A DNA stretch of 52,907 nucleotides from Zoogloea oleivorans (lineage in GTDB: Bacteria > Pseudomonadota > Gammaproteobacteria > Burkholderiales > Rhodocyclaceae): positions 1-52,907 of the forward strand of contig NZ_SDKK01000021.1 of the NCBI RefSeq assembly GCF_008107625.1. The letters run 5' to 3'. The notes beneath the pieces were generated by a model that did not search any database, was not told the origin of the DNA, and saw nothing but the letters and a program-made list of their open reading frames with translations. The position numbers were made by a program, and so were the translations under genes. Each line of letters opens with the position of its first letter. Within the stretch, counting starts at the first letter, position 1. Shown piece after piece: positions 34,879 through 43,297 of this stretch.

Positions 34879-36093
34879 TTATTTTTCTCCTGCCCAAGGC
34901 AGACGTTGCTTCTGGGCTTCGTCGTGCCAGCGTTCTTCCTCTTCGTGGATGTAGCGCTGGGTGGTACGGGCATCCGAGTGGCGAGCGTCTTTTTGCACAA
35001 AGCGCTCGTCGATTCCACTGTCGAGCTTGGCGGTGATACCTGTGTGGCGGCCCCAGTGGGCCGAGGCGGCACGCAACTTTTCCTTTTTGTATTCGACCTC
35101 CGGCGGCAGCAAGTCGGCCGCTGCGTTAAAAATCTTCTTCAGAATCTGGTTGAGGCGTCGGGCGGTAATGGGGCTTCCATCCTTCACCGAGACGAGAATC
35201 GGGGTGGTGTCGTCGCGCCGCGGGATGGCGGTGAGGCCAAGATATTTGCGGTAACGGATCAGCGCTTGAAGCATGTCTTCGGCTACCGGCACCTTGGCTT
35301 TCTTGCCGCCCTTTCCGACCACGTGCCACCACCACAGGCCACGTTCTTCGCGGAAACTGTTCATGCGGTGGCTTTCGAGTTCGCCAGCCCGGGGCGCGAG
35401 CATGTAGAGCGTGGCGGCGAGGAAACGCGCCCGCTCGTACTCGTCACGCCCCCGTTCGGTGTCTCGGGGCATGGCTTCGATGGCGGCGGTGACGGCTTCC
35501 CACATCTGCCGATCGAGGAAACGCTCGATCTTTTCGACTTCCTCGGTGCTGGCCACCGCACGCAACGGGCCAGTGGCTTCAGCCGACATCTTGCGGCGGC
35601 GCTGGCGAATCAGGCCAAGGGGATTCCCCAGCAGATAGCCCGCATCGACCAGGTAGCGCATCAGGGAATTGATGGCAGCCATGGCGGTGAGCGTGGCGCT
35701 CTCGCTGAGGGGGCCGACGAAAGGGCGCCACCGCTCGGAGATGCGCTCTGCTTTTGGTCCGCACCATACTGCTGACGGTTGGGGGTCAGCGAGAAAGTTG
35801 AGATAGCCTTCGAAATCCTGCCGGTTGAGGCTCGACAGGGGCTTGCCGCAATCGATCAGTGACCACAGCAGCAGACGCTCGCATTCCCGCTGGTAAATCC
35901 GGTAGGTGCCCGGAGAGCGGTCGTATTCGACCAGAAAGCAGCGGATTGCGTCGGCGTCGCAGTTGGCACTGATTTGCAAGCGTGCCGGGTCGGCCCGGTT
36001 GTCGCCGTGGCGACCATCCAGTGCGGGGGGGATACTCACCTCGTCAAGGGGGCGGACGGGGATGATCGTGGCGGCGGGAGTCGTCGTTTCCAT
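34879..36093 (-). CDS. Tyrosine recombinase (int3)
   Basis: 404 residues from ATG 36093; the frame is open to 36213, but those codons cover the likely promoter. Homologous to int2 throughout (YQRECERLLLWSLIDCGKPL, WRPFVGPLSES). Catalytic residues: Arg in LAPRAGELES, Lys in VVGKGGKKAK, HWGRHTGITA, His in DARHSDARTT and Tyr in TTQRYIHEEE. Upstream half-sites TACAG / CTGTA / TACAG (36151-36178) could bind a recombinase or regulator. Followed by kfrA2 on the same strand. Confidence 0.9.
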   Translation of the reverse strand: METTTPAATIIPVRPLDEVSIPPALDGRHGDNRADPARLQISANCDADAIRCFLVEYDRSPGTYRIYQRECERLLLWSLIDCGKPLSSLNRQDFEGYLNFLADPQPSAVWCGPKAERISERWRPFVGPLSESATLTAMAAINSLMRYLVDAGYLLGNPLGLIRQRRRKMSAEATGPLRAVASTEEVEKIERFLDRQMWEAVTAAIEAMPRDTERGRDEYERARFLAATLYMLAPRAGELESHRMNSFREERGLWWWHVVGKGGKKAKVPVAEDMLQALIRYRKYLGLTAIPRRDDTTPILVSVKDGSPITARRLNQILKKIFNAAADLLPPEVEYKKEKLRAASAHWGRHTGITAKLDSGIDERFVQKDARHSDARTTQRYIHEEEERWHDEAQKQRLPWAGEK

Positions 36094-36150
36094 GCGTGAG
36101 AGTGTATCGCGCAGAACGACAGGCGCACGACTTCCCTCGACAGACTTGCA

Positions 36151-36178
36151 TACAGTGAAGTGCTGTATATAATTACAG
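36151..36178. promoter_or_regulatory. Alternating TACAG/CTGTA half-sites upstream of int3
   Basis: TACAG (36151-36155), CTGTA (36163-36167) and TACAG (36174-36178) form two overlapping dyads sharing the central half. The CTGTATAT octamer (36163-36170) also occurs before int2. They lie 58-85 bases upstream of the int3 ATG. Confidence 0.4.
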
Positions 36179-36279
36179 TTACCGAGCGCGTAACAACAAC
36201 ACCGGGCAAGCATCCCGAATCACGGCGCGTTCATCCTTGAGCCCTGCGGGGCGTCAATCTCTTTACTAAGGAGTCGATG

Positions 36280-36462
36280 ATGGAAGTCCTGATTTGCCGG
36301 ATTTTACTGGCGAGTGGCCTGGTTGTTGGCGTTCTGCTGGCTGGAGGGCAGGGAGAACAAGCCCTGGCGCCTGTTCTCCTGGTGCTGCTTGGTGTGGCCC
36401 TGCTGCGGCGGATAGCACCGTCGCTGCCCTGGCGTCTGGGGCACGGCCGGCGCTACTACTAA
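36280..36462 (+). CDS. Small membrane protein (60 residues)
   Basis: ATG 36280 is six bases after a strong AAGGAG; an ATG three bases earlier is also possible. Two hydrophobic segments (RILLASGLVVGVLLAGG and LAPVLLVLLGVALL) are separated by a short polar turn, and the C-terminus is basic (LPWRLGHGRRYY). Unknown function. Its stop overlaps the convergent ankyrin gene by 4 bases. The good ribosome site argues that it is real despite its size. Confidence 0.55.
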   Translation: MEVLICRILLASGLVVGVLLAGGQGEQALAPVLLVLLGVALLRRIAPSLPWRLGHGRRYY

Positions 36463-37160
36463 TTGATCTCGATACGAAGCTGCTTGCCGCGGGCTGCACG
36501 GCTCTTGCGTTCCGCCTGAATCAACTCGGCAATGTCAGTGTTGCGGTTCTTGGCGGCCCAGGTGTCAGCGGTTTCGTTCTGGTCATTCTTCCAGTCGAGA
36601 TCGGCTCCAGCCTTGAGCAGAAGAATGACAACATCCTCGTGACCGTTGCGGGCGGCAAACATCAGCGCTGTCGTTCGGTTAGGAGCAAGCGCGTTCGGAT
36701 TGGCGCCCTTGGCGAGCAATTTTTCGACGATTGCCAGACGACCTTCGAAAGCGGCATAGAGCAGTGGATTCCAGCCTTCGTGTTCGAAAGCCGCGCCTGC
36801 AGCAAGCAGTTGTTCAACGATGCCGGTATAGCCCCGCAGGCTGGCGAGCATCAAGGCGCTGTCACCGGCTGCGTTGCGTGCATCCAGCTTCACGCCCCGC
36901 TGCTTGATCAATTCGGCAACCACCTTGGGCTGTTCTTCACGGGCGGCCAGAATCAGCAAGGTATTGCCGGACTGGTCGGTCGAGTTGGTGTCCATGCCGC
37001 GGGCGATCAACTGGGCAACTTCACCGGCATCGCCGAGCTTGGCGGCATTGAGCAGATCATCCAGAGAAGCCGCGGCAACCGGCAGCGAAAGCTGCAAACT
37101 GAAGAGCAGCGCGGCAACGGTGCGGAGTCGAAGGAAAGAAGATCGAGCGACAGGCTTCAT
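36459..37160 (-). CDS. Exported ankyrin-repeat protein
   Basis: 233 residues with a signal peptide (LRTVAALLFSLQLSLPVAAA, cleaved near residue 30) and about five ankyrin repeats between residues 35 and 205 (for example GNTLLILAAREEQPKVVAEL, GDSALMLASLRGYTGIVEQL, TTALMFAARNGHEDVVILLL). A basic tail follows. Ankyrin proteins mediate protein contacts; the partner in the periplasm is unknown. Its start overlaps the tatD stop by 4 bases, making it the last gene of the mltG-tmk-holB-pilZ-tatD operon. Confidence 0.9.
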   Translation of the reverse strand: MKPVARSSFLRLRTVAALLFSLQLSLPVAAASLDDLLNAAKLGDAGEVAQLIARGMDTNSTDQSGNTLLILAAREEQPKVVAELIKQRGVKLDARNAAGDSALMLASLRGYTGIVEQLLAAGAAFEHEGWNPLLYAAFEGRLAIVEKLLAKGANPNALAPNRTTALMFAARNGHEDVVILLLKAGADLDWKNDQNETADTWAAKNRNTDIAELIQAERKSRAARGKQLRIEIN

Positions 37161-37930
37161 GATGGTTTGGCGTCCTTGAAAAGACGAAAGAAATTGCGGG
37201 TGGTGACATCGGCGATGGTTTCCAGCGTTTCACCCCGGGCCGCGGCCACTGCTTCAGCCACATGCCGGACATAAGCAGGCTGATTGGTTTTGCCGCGGTA
37301 GGGCATTGGTGCCAGATACGGAGAGTCGGTTTCCACCAGCAGACGGTCGGCTGGCACAAAACGAGCCACGTCGCGCAGGGATTCGGCATTCTTGAAACTG
37401 ACGATGCCGGAAAAGGAAATGTAGAAACCGAGGTTCAGGGCCTGCTCCGCGACGTCACGGGTTTCAGTGAAACAGTGCATCACGCCCCCCGCCTGCTCGG
37501 CGCCCTCCTCCTGCATCAAACGAATGGTGTCTTCGGCCGAACTGCGGGTGTGGATGATCAGCGGCTTGGCGCAGCGTCTGGCGGCGCGAATATGGGTGCG
37601 AAAACGCTCCCGCTGCCATTCGGGGGCATCCTTGTGCCAGTAGTAGTCGAGTCCGGTTTCACCAATGGCGACGACCTTCGGGTGGTTGGCGAGGTCAAGA
37701 AGGCGGGCTTCATCCGGCTCTTCGCAGTCAGCGTTGTCCGGGTGAACACCGACAGAGGCGAACAGGTGGGGATGACGTTCGGCAAGGCCGATCACTGCAG
37801 GCAGGGTTTCCAGTTTGACGCTGACGCACAAGGCGTGCGTGACGCCGTTTTCGGCCATTCTGGCCAGAACGTCCGCTTCGTTTTCAATCAGGTCGGGAAA
37901 GTCGAGATGGCAGTGGGAGTCGACAAGCAT
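37157..37930 (-). CDS. tatD: TatD-family metal-dependent hydrolase
   Basis: 257 residues from ATG 37930, which gives the family start MLVDSHCHLDFPDL; longer in-frame starts would overlap pilZ. Metal ligands visible: HCHLD, the Glu in GETGLDYY, His in LIIHTRSSAED, His in GVMHCFTE and Asp in LVETDSPYLAP. TatD proteins are 3'-5' exonuclease/DNases of the TIM-barrel amidohydrolase type. Fourteen bases after pilZ and overlapping the ankyrin gene. Confidence 0.93.
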   Translation of the reverse strand: MLVDSHCHLDFPDLIENEADVLARMAENGVTHALCVSVKLETLPAVIGLAERHPHLFASVGVHPDNADCEEPDEARLLDLANHPKVVAIGETGLDYYWHKDAPEWQRERFRTHIRAARRCAKPLIIHTRSSAEDTIRLMQEEGAEQAGGVMHCFTETRDVAEQALNLGFYISFSGIVSFKNAESLRDVARFVPADRLLVETDSPYLAPMPYRGKTNQPAYVRHVAEAVAAARGETLETIADVTTRNFFRLFKDAKPS

Positions 37931-37944
37931 GCAGTGTGTAAGCG

Positions 37945-38313
37945 TCAGATGGTGTGGGTTGGGCGGGACGAGCCCAGGTGGCCTGCGAGTATTTGCTCGA
38001 TGCGGTTGCGCAGCACGAGTCCAGCTTCGTCTCCACTGAACTGGACACCGATGCCCTGGGTCTTGTTCCCCTGGGCACCTGCGGGCGTGATCCACACAAC
38101 GTTTCCGGCAACCGGATGCTTGGTTACGTCGTCCATGATCTGCAACAGCATGAAAATTTCATCGCCCTGATTGTATTCGCGGGCCGTCGGCACAAAGATT
38201 CCGCCATTCTTGATGAAGGGCATGTAGGCCGCGTAGAGGGCCGATTTGGAACTGATGTTCAGGGACAGGACGCTGGGGCGCGCCTGGGTCGTCCGTCTGA
38301 TGGGTTCGTTCAT
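37945..38313 (-). CDS. pilZ: Type IV pilus assembly protein PilZ
   Basis: 122 residues closely resembling the founding PilZ of Pseudomonas (SALYAAYMPFIKNGGIFVPT, AGNVVWITPAGAQGNKTQGI, and the terminal RPTHTI), in the same holB-pilZ-tatD gene order. The RxxxR and D/NxSxxG motifs used by other PilZ-domain proteins to bind c-di-GMP are absent, as in the canonical pilus PilZ, which instead works through protein contacts (PilB/FimX in Pseudomonas and Xanthomonas). Start overlaps the holB stop by 4 bases. Implies the organism makes type IV pili, although no pil structural genes are in the window. Confidence 0.92.
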   Translation of the reverse strand: MNEPIRRTTQARPSVLSLNISSKSALYAAYMPFIKNGGIFVPTAREYNQGDEIFMLLQIMDDVTKHPVAGNVVWITPAGAQGNKTQGIGVQFSGDEAGLVLRNRIEQILAGHLGSSRPTHTI

Positions 38314-39371
38314 TTGCGCACCGCCGGAGCGGCGGCCTGGAGGTTCCGGGCATACCGCAAAAGCATGTCTTCAAGGAAGAGTCGCGCATTGAGCGGATGC
38401 TGGGCAACTCGTCGCGACTGGGTGATTTCATTGTAGCAGCCAAGGGCCGAATCGACGGACAGCCGACTCGCCAGTCCTCTCAGTACGTCCTGACGATCGG
38501 GAAAGAAGCGCACCGGACCACCGAGGCGCAGGCTGACCAGATCGGTTACCCAGCGCTGCATCCAGCCCACCAGGGTCGGCATGTCGAAGCCACCGGCCAG
38601 GGAATCCTTGTTTTTCAGCCAGCTTTCCCACTCTCCGGCCAGCTTGAGCGGGGTCTTGGCTGGCAGGCTGGCTACATCGTCCACGAAACGACGACGTGCT
38701 GCTGCGCCGCCGCCTTCGGCCAGTTCTGCCGCGGCAAGGGGCATGCCACCCGAAAAAGCCAGCAGCGATGCGGCGTCCGGCACCTTGCGTTCGGCCAGCC
38801 AGCGCGCCGCTGTTTCGGCCGGAGGACGCGGGAAGGACCAGGTCTGGCAACGGCTGCGAATCGTTGGCAACAGGCGTTTGGGTGCGGATGAAATCAGCAG
38901 GAACTGAACGTTGGTGGTCGGTTCTTCTAGCAGCTTGAGCAGTGCGTTGGCGGTGAACAGGTTCATCGCCTCAGCCGGATCAACAATTGCCACCCGACGG
39001 CTACCCCGGTGACCGCCGGTGGTTAGAGCCTGCTGCAAAATGCGGATTTGTTCGATAACGATCTGGCGACTGGCTGCCTTGCCGCCCTCGGCCTTTTCGA
39101 CTGGAGCGTCGGTGCGCTCTTCCTGGTCGGCTTCCGGGACGATGCGCAGCAGGTCCGGGTGGTTGCCTGCCAGGCGCCACAGGCAATCCTCACAAACGCC
39201 GCAGGCGTGGCCGTCGGGGCCGGGTTGGAGGCACAGGATGCGGGCCGCCACGGCTTCGGCAAAAATGCGCTTGCCACCACCGGCCGGACCGGAAAAGAGC
39301 AGTGCGTGGGGCATTCGCTCGGCGCTCTCCAGGACTCGCTGCCAAAGCCCGCTGTGCCACTCGAAAATCAT
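38310..39371 (-). CDS. holB: DNA polymerase III subunit delta'
   Basis: Clamp-loader subunit. Start ATG 39371 overlaps tmk by 4 bases; 353 residues. AAA+ fold with a degenerate P-loop ([11 protein letters not shown]), a four-Cys zinc module (C47, C57, C60, C63), [20 protein letters not shown], and LKLLEEP with the arginine-finger motif IRSRCQTW. This matches the family, in which delta' does not itself hydrolyse ATP. Confidence 0.95.
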   Translation of the reverse strand: MIFEWHSGLWQRVLESAERMPHALLFSGPAGGGKRIFAEAVAARILCLQPGPDGHACGVCEDCLWRLAGNHPDLLRIVPEADQEERTDAPVEKAEGGKAASRQIVIEQIRILQQALTTGGHRGSRRVAIVDPAEAMNLFTANALLKLLEEPTTNVQFLLISSAPKRLLPTIRSRCQTWSFPRPPAETAARWLAERKVPDAASLLAFSGGMPLAAAELAEGGGAAARRRFVDDVASLPAKTPLKLAGEWESWLKNKDSLAGGFDMPTLVGWMQRWVTDLVSLRLGGPVRFFPDRQDVLRGLASRLSVDSALGCYNEITQSRRVAQHPLNARLFLEDMLLRYARNLQAAAPAVRK

Positions 39372-39985
39372 TGGAAACAGCTTTCTAGCAAGATTTCTTG
39401 AAGTTCTTTGCGAATCTCGTCCGGAGTCTGGCTGGCGTCGATAACCTTGACCCGGCATGGGTCGGCGGCCGCCCGACGCAAATAGGCATTGCGAACCCGC
39501 TCGAAAAAATCGGCTTTTTCGCGCTCGAAACGATCAGGGGCGTTGCCAGTGCCGGCCAGACGACGAGCGGCGACTGCCGGGTCGAGGTCGAAGATCAGCG
39601 TCAGGTCGGGCTGCAGATGGGGATGCACCCAGTTCTCCAGCGCAGAGAAACGCACCTCATCGAGGCCGCGGCCACCCACCTGATAAGCGTAAGTGGCGTC
39701 GGTGAAACGGTCGGACACCACCCATTTTCCGGCAGCAAGCGAGGGTTCTATCAATGCAGCCAGATGCTCACGACGGGCGGCGAACATCAGCATGGCCTCG
39801 GTTTCAAGGTGCATGGATTCGTGGAGCAGGAGTTCGCGCAGTTTTTCGCCGAGTGGCGTGCCACCGGGTTCGCGGGTCTGCACGACGGGGATGCCACGGG
39901 ACTCGATGAGGGCCACGGCAGCGGCGATCTGGCTGCTCTTGCCGGCGCCGTCGATGCCTTCAAAGGTAATGAAGCGGGATTTCAC
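39368..39985 (-). CDS. tmk: Thymidylate kinase
   Basis: Phosphorylates dTMP to dTDP for DNA synthesis. 205 residues; P-loop [11 protein letters not shown], the dTMP-binding [11 protein letters not shown] loop, [16 protein letters not shown], and the lid region. It overlaps mltG upstream and holB downstream by 4 bases each, so the three are translated as a chain. Confidence 0.96.
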   Translation of the reverse strand: MKSRFITFEGIDGAGKSSQIAAAVALIESRGIPVVQTREPGGTPLGEKLRELLLHESMHLETEAMLMFAARREHLAALIEPSLAAGKWVVSDRFTDATYAYQVGGRGLDEVRFSALENWVHPHLQPDLTLIFDLDPAVAARRLAGTGNAPDRFEREKADFFERVRNAYLRRAAADPCRVKVIDASQTPDEIRKELQEILLESCFQ

Positions 39986-40983
39986 GGGGTACTTTTCCGG
40001 ATGTACCGGGCAACAGCCCGGTTGTGTTCGTCCAGGTTGCGGGAGAAAGCGCTGGAGCCGTCACCGCGCGCGACAAAATACAGGTAATTACTCGCGGGCG
40101 GGTTGAGCGCTGCGCGCAGGGCCGGTATGCCGGGCATGGAGATGGGCGTTGGCGGCAGCCCCGGCTGGGTGTAGGTGTTGTAGGGTGTGTCGGTTTGCAG
40201 GTCGCGTTTGCGAAGATTGCCGTCAAACGTGCTACCCAGGCCGTAGATTACCGTTGGGTCGGTTTGCAGCAGCATGCCGGCCCGCAGGCGATTGATGAAG
40301 ACCGAGGCCACCATCGGTCGATCGGCAGCCTGCCCGGTTTCCTTTTCGACGATGGAGGCCATGATCAGGGCCTGGTAAGGATCCTTATAAGGCAAGCCTT
40401 CCGCGCGCAACGCCCATTCACGCAACAGCATTTTTTGCTGGTTGCGGTAGGCGCGCCGGAGCACGTCCAGGTCGCTGGTCTTGCGGGCAAACAGGTAGGT
40501 GTCGGGGAAGAACAGGCCTTCCGGATGACGGGCCGCGGCACCGATGCGCTCGAGAATCTGCGCGTCGGTCAGGCCGAGGCTGTCGTGGATGAGGTCTGGG
40601 TGACGATCCAGAGCGGCGCGGAACTGGCGGAAATTCCAGCCTTCTATCAGTGCCAGATCAGCCTGGGTGACATCGCCGCGCGTCAGTTTGTTCAGCAGTG
40701 CCCGCGGCGTGATGCCTGCCTCGAACTCATAGCTGCCCGCCTTGATTCCGTTGGCCTGACGGGTCACTCTGGAAAGGAAGACCAGCGCAAAGAGCTGTAC
40801 ATCGACGCCCGCCTCCACCAGTTGACGGGCGACCTGCTTCATCGACGACCCGGGCTCGATGGTTACGTCGAGGGGGCTTTGGCGCAAACCGACTGGCGTG
40901 TGTGCGAACCACGCCAAAAGTCCGGCCAGGCAGGCAACGCTGATGAGCGCAGTGACAAATAAACGAAAAAACAGGCGCTTCAT
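39982..40983 (-). CDS. mltG: Endolytic murein transglycosylase MltG
   Basis: Inner-membrane lytic transglycosylase that ends glycan-strand polymerisation. 333 residues: membrane anchor (residues 5-27), LysM-like periplasmic part, YceG domain with catalytic Glu in [11 protein letters not shown], then the [35 protein letters not shown] and [18 protein letters not shown] motifs. First gene of the minus-strand operon and divergent from ygfZ. Confidence 0.95.
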   Translation of the reverse strand: MKRLFFRLFVTALISVACLAGLLAWFAHTPVGLRQSPLDVTIEPGSSMKQVARQLVEAGVDVQLFALVFLSRVTRQANGIKAGSYEFEAGITPRALLNKLTRGDVTQADLALIEGWNFRQFRAALDRHPDLIHDSLGLTDAQILERIGAAARHPEGLFFPDTYLFARKTSDLDVLRRAYRNQQKMLLREWALRAEGLPYKDPYQALIMASIVEKETGQAADRPMVASVFINRLRAGMLLQTDPTVIYGLGSTFDGNLRKRDLQTDTPYNTYTQPGLPPTPISMPGIPALRAALNPPASNYLYFVARGDGSSAFSRNLDEHNRAVARYIRKSTP

Positions 40984-41104
40984 CAGGGAACTTGGCGCTT
41001 CCGGAACGAACGAATGGGGTGAATAAAGAAGAGGGAGCCGGCAAATTACGAGGGCTTGATTATTGCTTCGAGTGCGCTTGGCAACCCCCGTGCGGCGACG
41101 CCCC

Positions 41105-41110
41105 TATAAT
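41105..41110 (+). promoter_or_regulatory. Possible -10 element (TATAAT) of ygfZ
   Basis: Exact consensus hexamer 46 bases before the ygfZ ATG, in the mltG/ygfZ divergent region. No good -35 lies at the right distance; TTGGCA at 41078-41083 is four bases too far. Confidence 0.35.
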
Positions 41111-41155
41111 AGCGCAAACCGCTTTAAGACTCGTTTTTGCGACAGGACCAGACAG

Positions 41156-42187
41156 ATGAATGCAACTTGGCAATCCCATCTCGGCGCTAACGGCGCACAG
41201 TTTTCGGACTACTCCGTCAAGTTCAATGACGACGAACGGCAAGATGTTGCCCTCGCCACGCAGGGCACCGTCGTCGTGCCGCTGCAGCATCTCGGCGCCA
41301 TTCGCGGCACCGGGGAAGATGCGAGCCTGCTGCTCCACAACCTCTTCTCCAACGATGTGAAGAAGCTCGGCCCCAACGAGGCCCAGTTCACCAGCTTCAA
41401 CAGCCCCAAGGGCCGCATGCTGGCCAATATCCTGTTGTGGCGGGAAGGCGGCGACTATCTGCTGGCCCTGTCGGCCGACATCCACGCGGCCATGCTCAAG
41501 AAACTGTCCATGTACATCCTGCGCTCCAAGGTGCGACTGATGGATGACAGCACCGACAGCGTACTGATCGGCTTGGCCGGCCCACAAGCCGGCGCTGTGC
41601 TCGAAGCCGCGGGCCTGCACATTCCCGGCGCACCGCGTGCCACGGCATCCGGCCTAGCCACGGTGGTGCGCCTGGATGGGGCGCGTTTCATCGTATCGGC
41701 GCCGCTCTCCGAAGCGCTGGCTTTGTGGGACAAGTTCGTCGCTGCCGGCGCCGCACCGGCCGGCACCGCAGCCTGGCGCTGGCTGGATATCTCCGAAGGT
41801 CTGCCGACAGTCACCCTGCCGATTCAGGAAGAGTTCGTCGCCCAGATGCTCAACTTCGATCTTATCGGTGGCGTGAGCTTCAACAAGGGATGCTACCCTG
41901 GTCAGGAAATCGTGGCCCGCACCCATTACCTGGGCAAGCTCAAAAAGCGCATGTTCCGCGTGCACATTGAAACCGATGTTCTGCCGACGCCGGGCACGGA
42001 TGTGTACTCCCCCGAGTTCGGCGAGCAGTCGGCCGGCAAGGTGGTACTTGCGACCCCGGCACCGACCAGCGGCTATGACGCACTGGTCGTGCTGCAGACG
42101 TCCAGCGCGGAGTCCACTGACGTGCACCTGGGTTCGACTGCCGGTCCCGGTGTGCGCTTCCTGCCCCTTCCTTACGCTCTGCCCTGA
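41156..42187 (+). CDS. ygfZ: tRNA-modifying / iron-sulfur cluster protein YgfZ
   Basis: Folate-binding protein of the aminomethyltransferase fold, needed for maturation or repair of some iron-sulfur enzymes and linked to tRNA modification. 343 residues from ATG 41156 (AGGA upstream). The signature KGCYPGQEIVARTHYLGKLK with its essential Cys is present. Divergent from mltG, as in many betaproteobacteria, and heads ygfZ-DUF4936-NRDE. Confidence 0.93.
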   Translation: MNATWQSHLGANGAQFSDYSVKFNDDERQDVALATQGTVVVPLQHLGAIRGTGEDASLLLHNLFSNDVKKLGPNEAQFTSFNSPKGRMLANILLWREGGDYLLALSADIHAAMLKKLSMYILRSKVRLMDDSTDSVLIGLAGPQAGAVLEAAGLHIPGAPRATASGLATVVRLDGARFIVSAPLSEALALWDKFVAAGAAPAGTAAWRWLDISEGLPTVTLPIQEEFVAQMLNFDLIGGVSFNKGCYPGQEIVARTHYLGKLKKRMFRVHIETDVLPTPGTDVYSPEFGEQSAGKVVLATPAPTSGYDALVVLQTSSAESTDVHLGSTAGPGVRFLPLPYALP

Positions 42188-42196
42188 GTACAGCTT

Positions 42197-42487
42197 TTGT
42201 TACCGTCCAGCTATTACATCTATTACCCGGTGCGGATCGGCATGGAAAACGATCTGAGCCGGGCACTTTACAACCTTCAAGGTGAAATCGCCGAAAAAAC
42301 GGGCATCGCCGGACGCTTTCTGCGCAAGGCTGACGACCCGTGGACCTGGATGGAAATCTACGAAAACGTGATGGATGTGACCGCTTTTGATGCCATGCTG
42401 AAGCAGGCTGTTGAACGTCACGGTCTTGATCGTTTTGTCGAGGATGGGGGACGTCGACATACGGAACGCTTTATCTCATGTGCCTGA
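42197..42487 (+). CDS. DUF4936 family protein
   Basis: 96 residues. Start TTG 42197 is chosen because family members begin shortly before the YYIYY strand seen here (SSYYIYYPVRIG); GTG 42230 or ATG 42242 would cut it. Small alpha/beta ferredoxin-like pattern with DDPWTWMEIYENV. Function unknown. Commonly found between ygfZ and the NRDE gene in betaproteobacteria; it overlaps the NRDE gene by 10 bases and follows the ygfZ stop by 9, so it is probably co-translated. Confidence 0.75.
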   Translation: MLPSSYYIYYPVRIGMENDLSRALYNLQGEIAEKTGIAGRFLRKADDPWTWMEIYENVMDVTAFDAMLKQAVERHGLDRFVEDGGRRHTERFISCA

Positions 42488-43245
42488 TTCTCCTCGCCTG
42501 GCGGGCTGACCCGGATTACCCGCTGGTTGTGGCTGCCAATCGGGACGAGTTTTTTGCCCGGCCGGCGGCCGAGGCGGGCTGGTGGCAGGATGTGCCCGCC
42601 GTGTTTGCCGGACGTGATCTGGAAGCCGGTGGCACATGGCTCGGCCTGAGTCGTAACGGCCGTTTCGCAGGCTTGACCAACTTCCGCGACCCGAAGCGCA
42701 ACCGCAGCGGCACGCCGTCACGAGGGGCCTTGGTGGCAGACTTTCTGGCGAGCCACGAAAGCACGGCCGAATCTTTAGCCCGCCTCACGCTCGAAGGTCC
42801 ACGTTATAACGCTTTCAACCTCTTTGTTTCAGACGGCAAAACCCTCGGCATCTACGAAAGCGAAAGCGGCGCGGCCCGTGTTCTTGAGCCTGGCCTCTAC
42901 GCGCTTTCCAATCACCTCCTCGACACGCCCTGGCCCAAGGTGGTGGCCGGTAAATCCCGGCTCGCCAACGCCTTGCGCGCCCTGCCCGACGACACACCGC
43001 TGTGCGAACTCCTGCGCGACGACCGTCCGGCTGCGGATGCCCACCTGCCGCGAACCGGCGTCAGCCTCGCCTGGGAGCGCATGCTCTCCAGCGCGTTCAT
43101 TCGCGCACCCGGCTACGGCACACGCTGCTCAACAGTCATCCGCCGCAACCGCCATGGCTGGACCCACGTCATCGAATCCACCTGGAATGCTGTTGGCGTT
43201 GAAACCGGCAGGGTCGCCGAAACATTCCAGGTCGCCCGAGGCTAA
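42478..43245 (+). CDS. NRDE (TANGO2-like) family protein
   Basis: 255 residues. Starts MCLILLAWRADPDYPLVVAA and contains the family-defining NRDEFFARP, followed by GGTWLGLSRNGRFAGLTNFR and near the C-terminus GTRCSTVI. Cys2 could become an N-terminal nucleophile if Met is removed. Eukaryotic TANGO2 has been linked to haem/lipid handling; the bacterial role is unsettled. Overlaps the DUF4936 gene and precedes mfd by 52 bases. Confidence 0.9.
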   Translation: MCLILLAWRADPDYPLVVAANRDEFFARPAAEAGWWQDVPAVFAGRDLEAGGTWLGLSRNGRFAGLTNFRDPKRNRSGTPSRGALVADFLASHESTAESLARLTLEGPRYNAFNLFVSDGKTLGIYESESGAARVLEPGLYALSNHLLDTPWPKVVAGKSRLANALRALPDDTPLCELLRDDRPAADAHLPRTGVSLAWERMLSSAFIRAPGYGTRCSTVIRRNRHGWTHVIESTWNAVGVETGRVAETFQVARG

Positions 43246-43297
43246 GCCCTGGCGCCTATAATCCGCCTCTTGATTTTCCCCCGCAGCACGCCTCCGC

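Noticed and set aside
28007-36093. Recombinase-in-trio (RIT) element
   Set aside because: RIT elements have three different recombinase genes overlapping in a row on one strand with terminal repeats. Here the three genes are kilobases apart, separated by other genes, and no terminal repeats were found.
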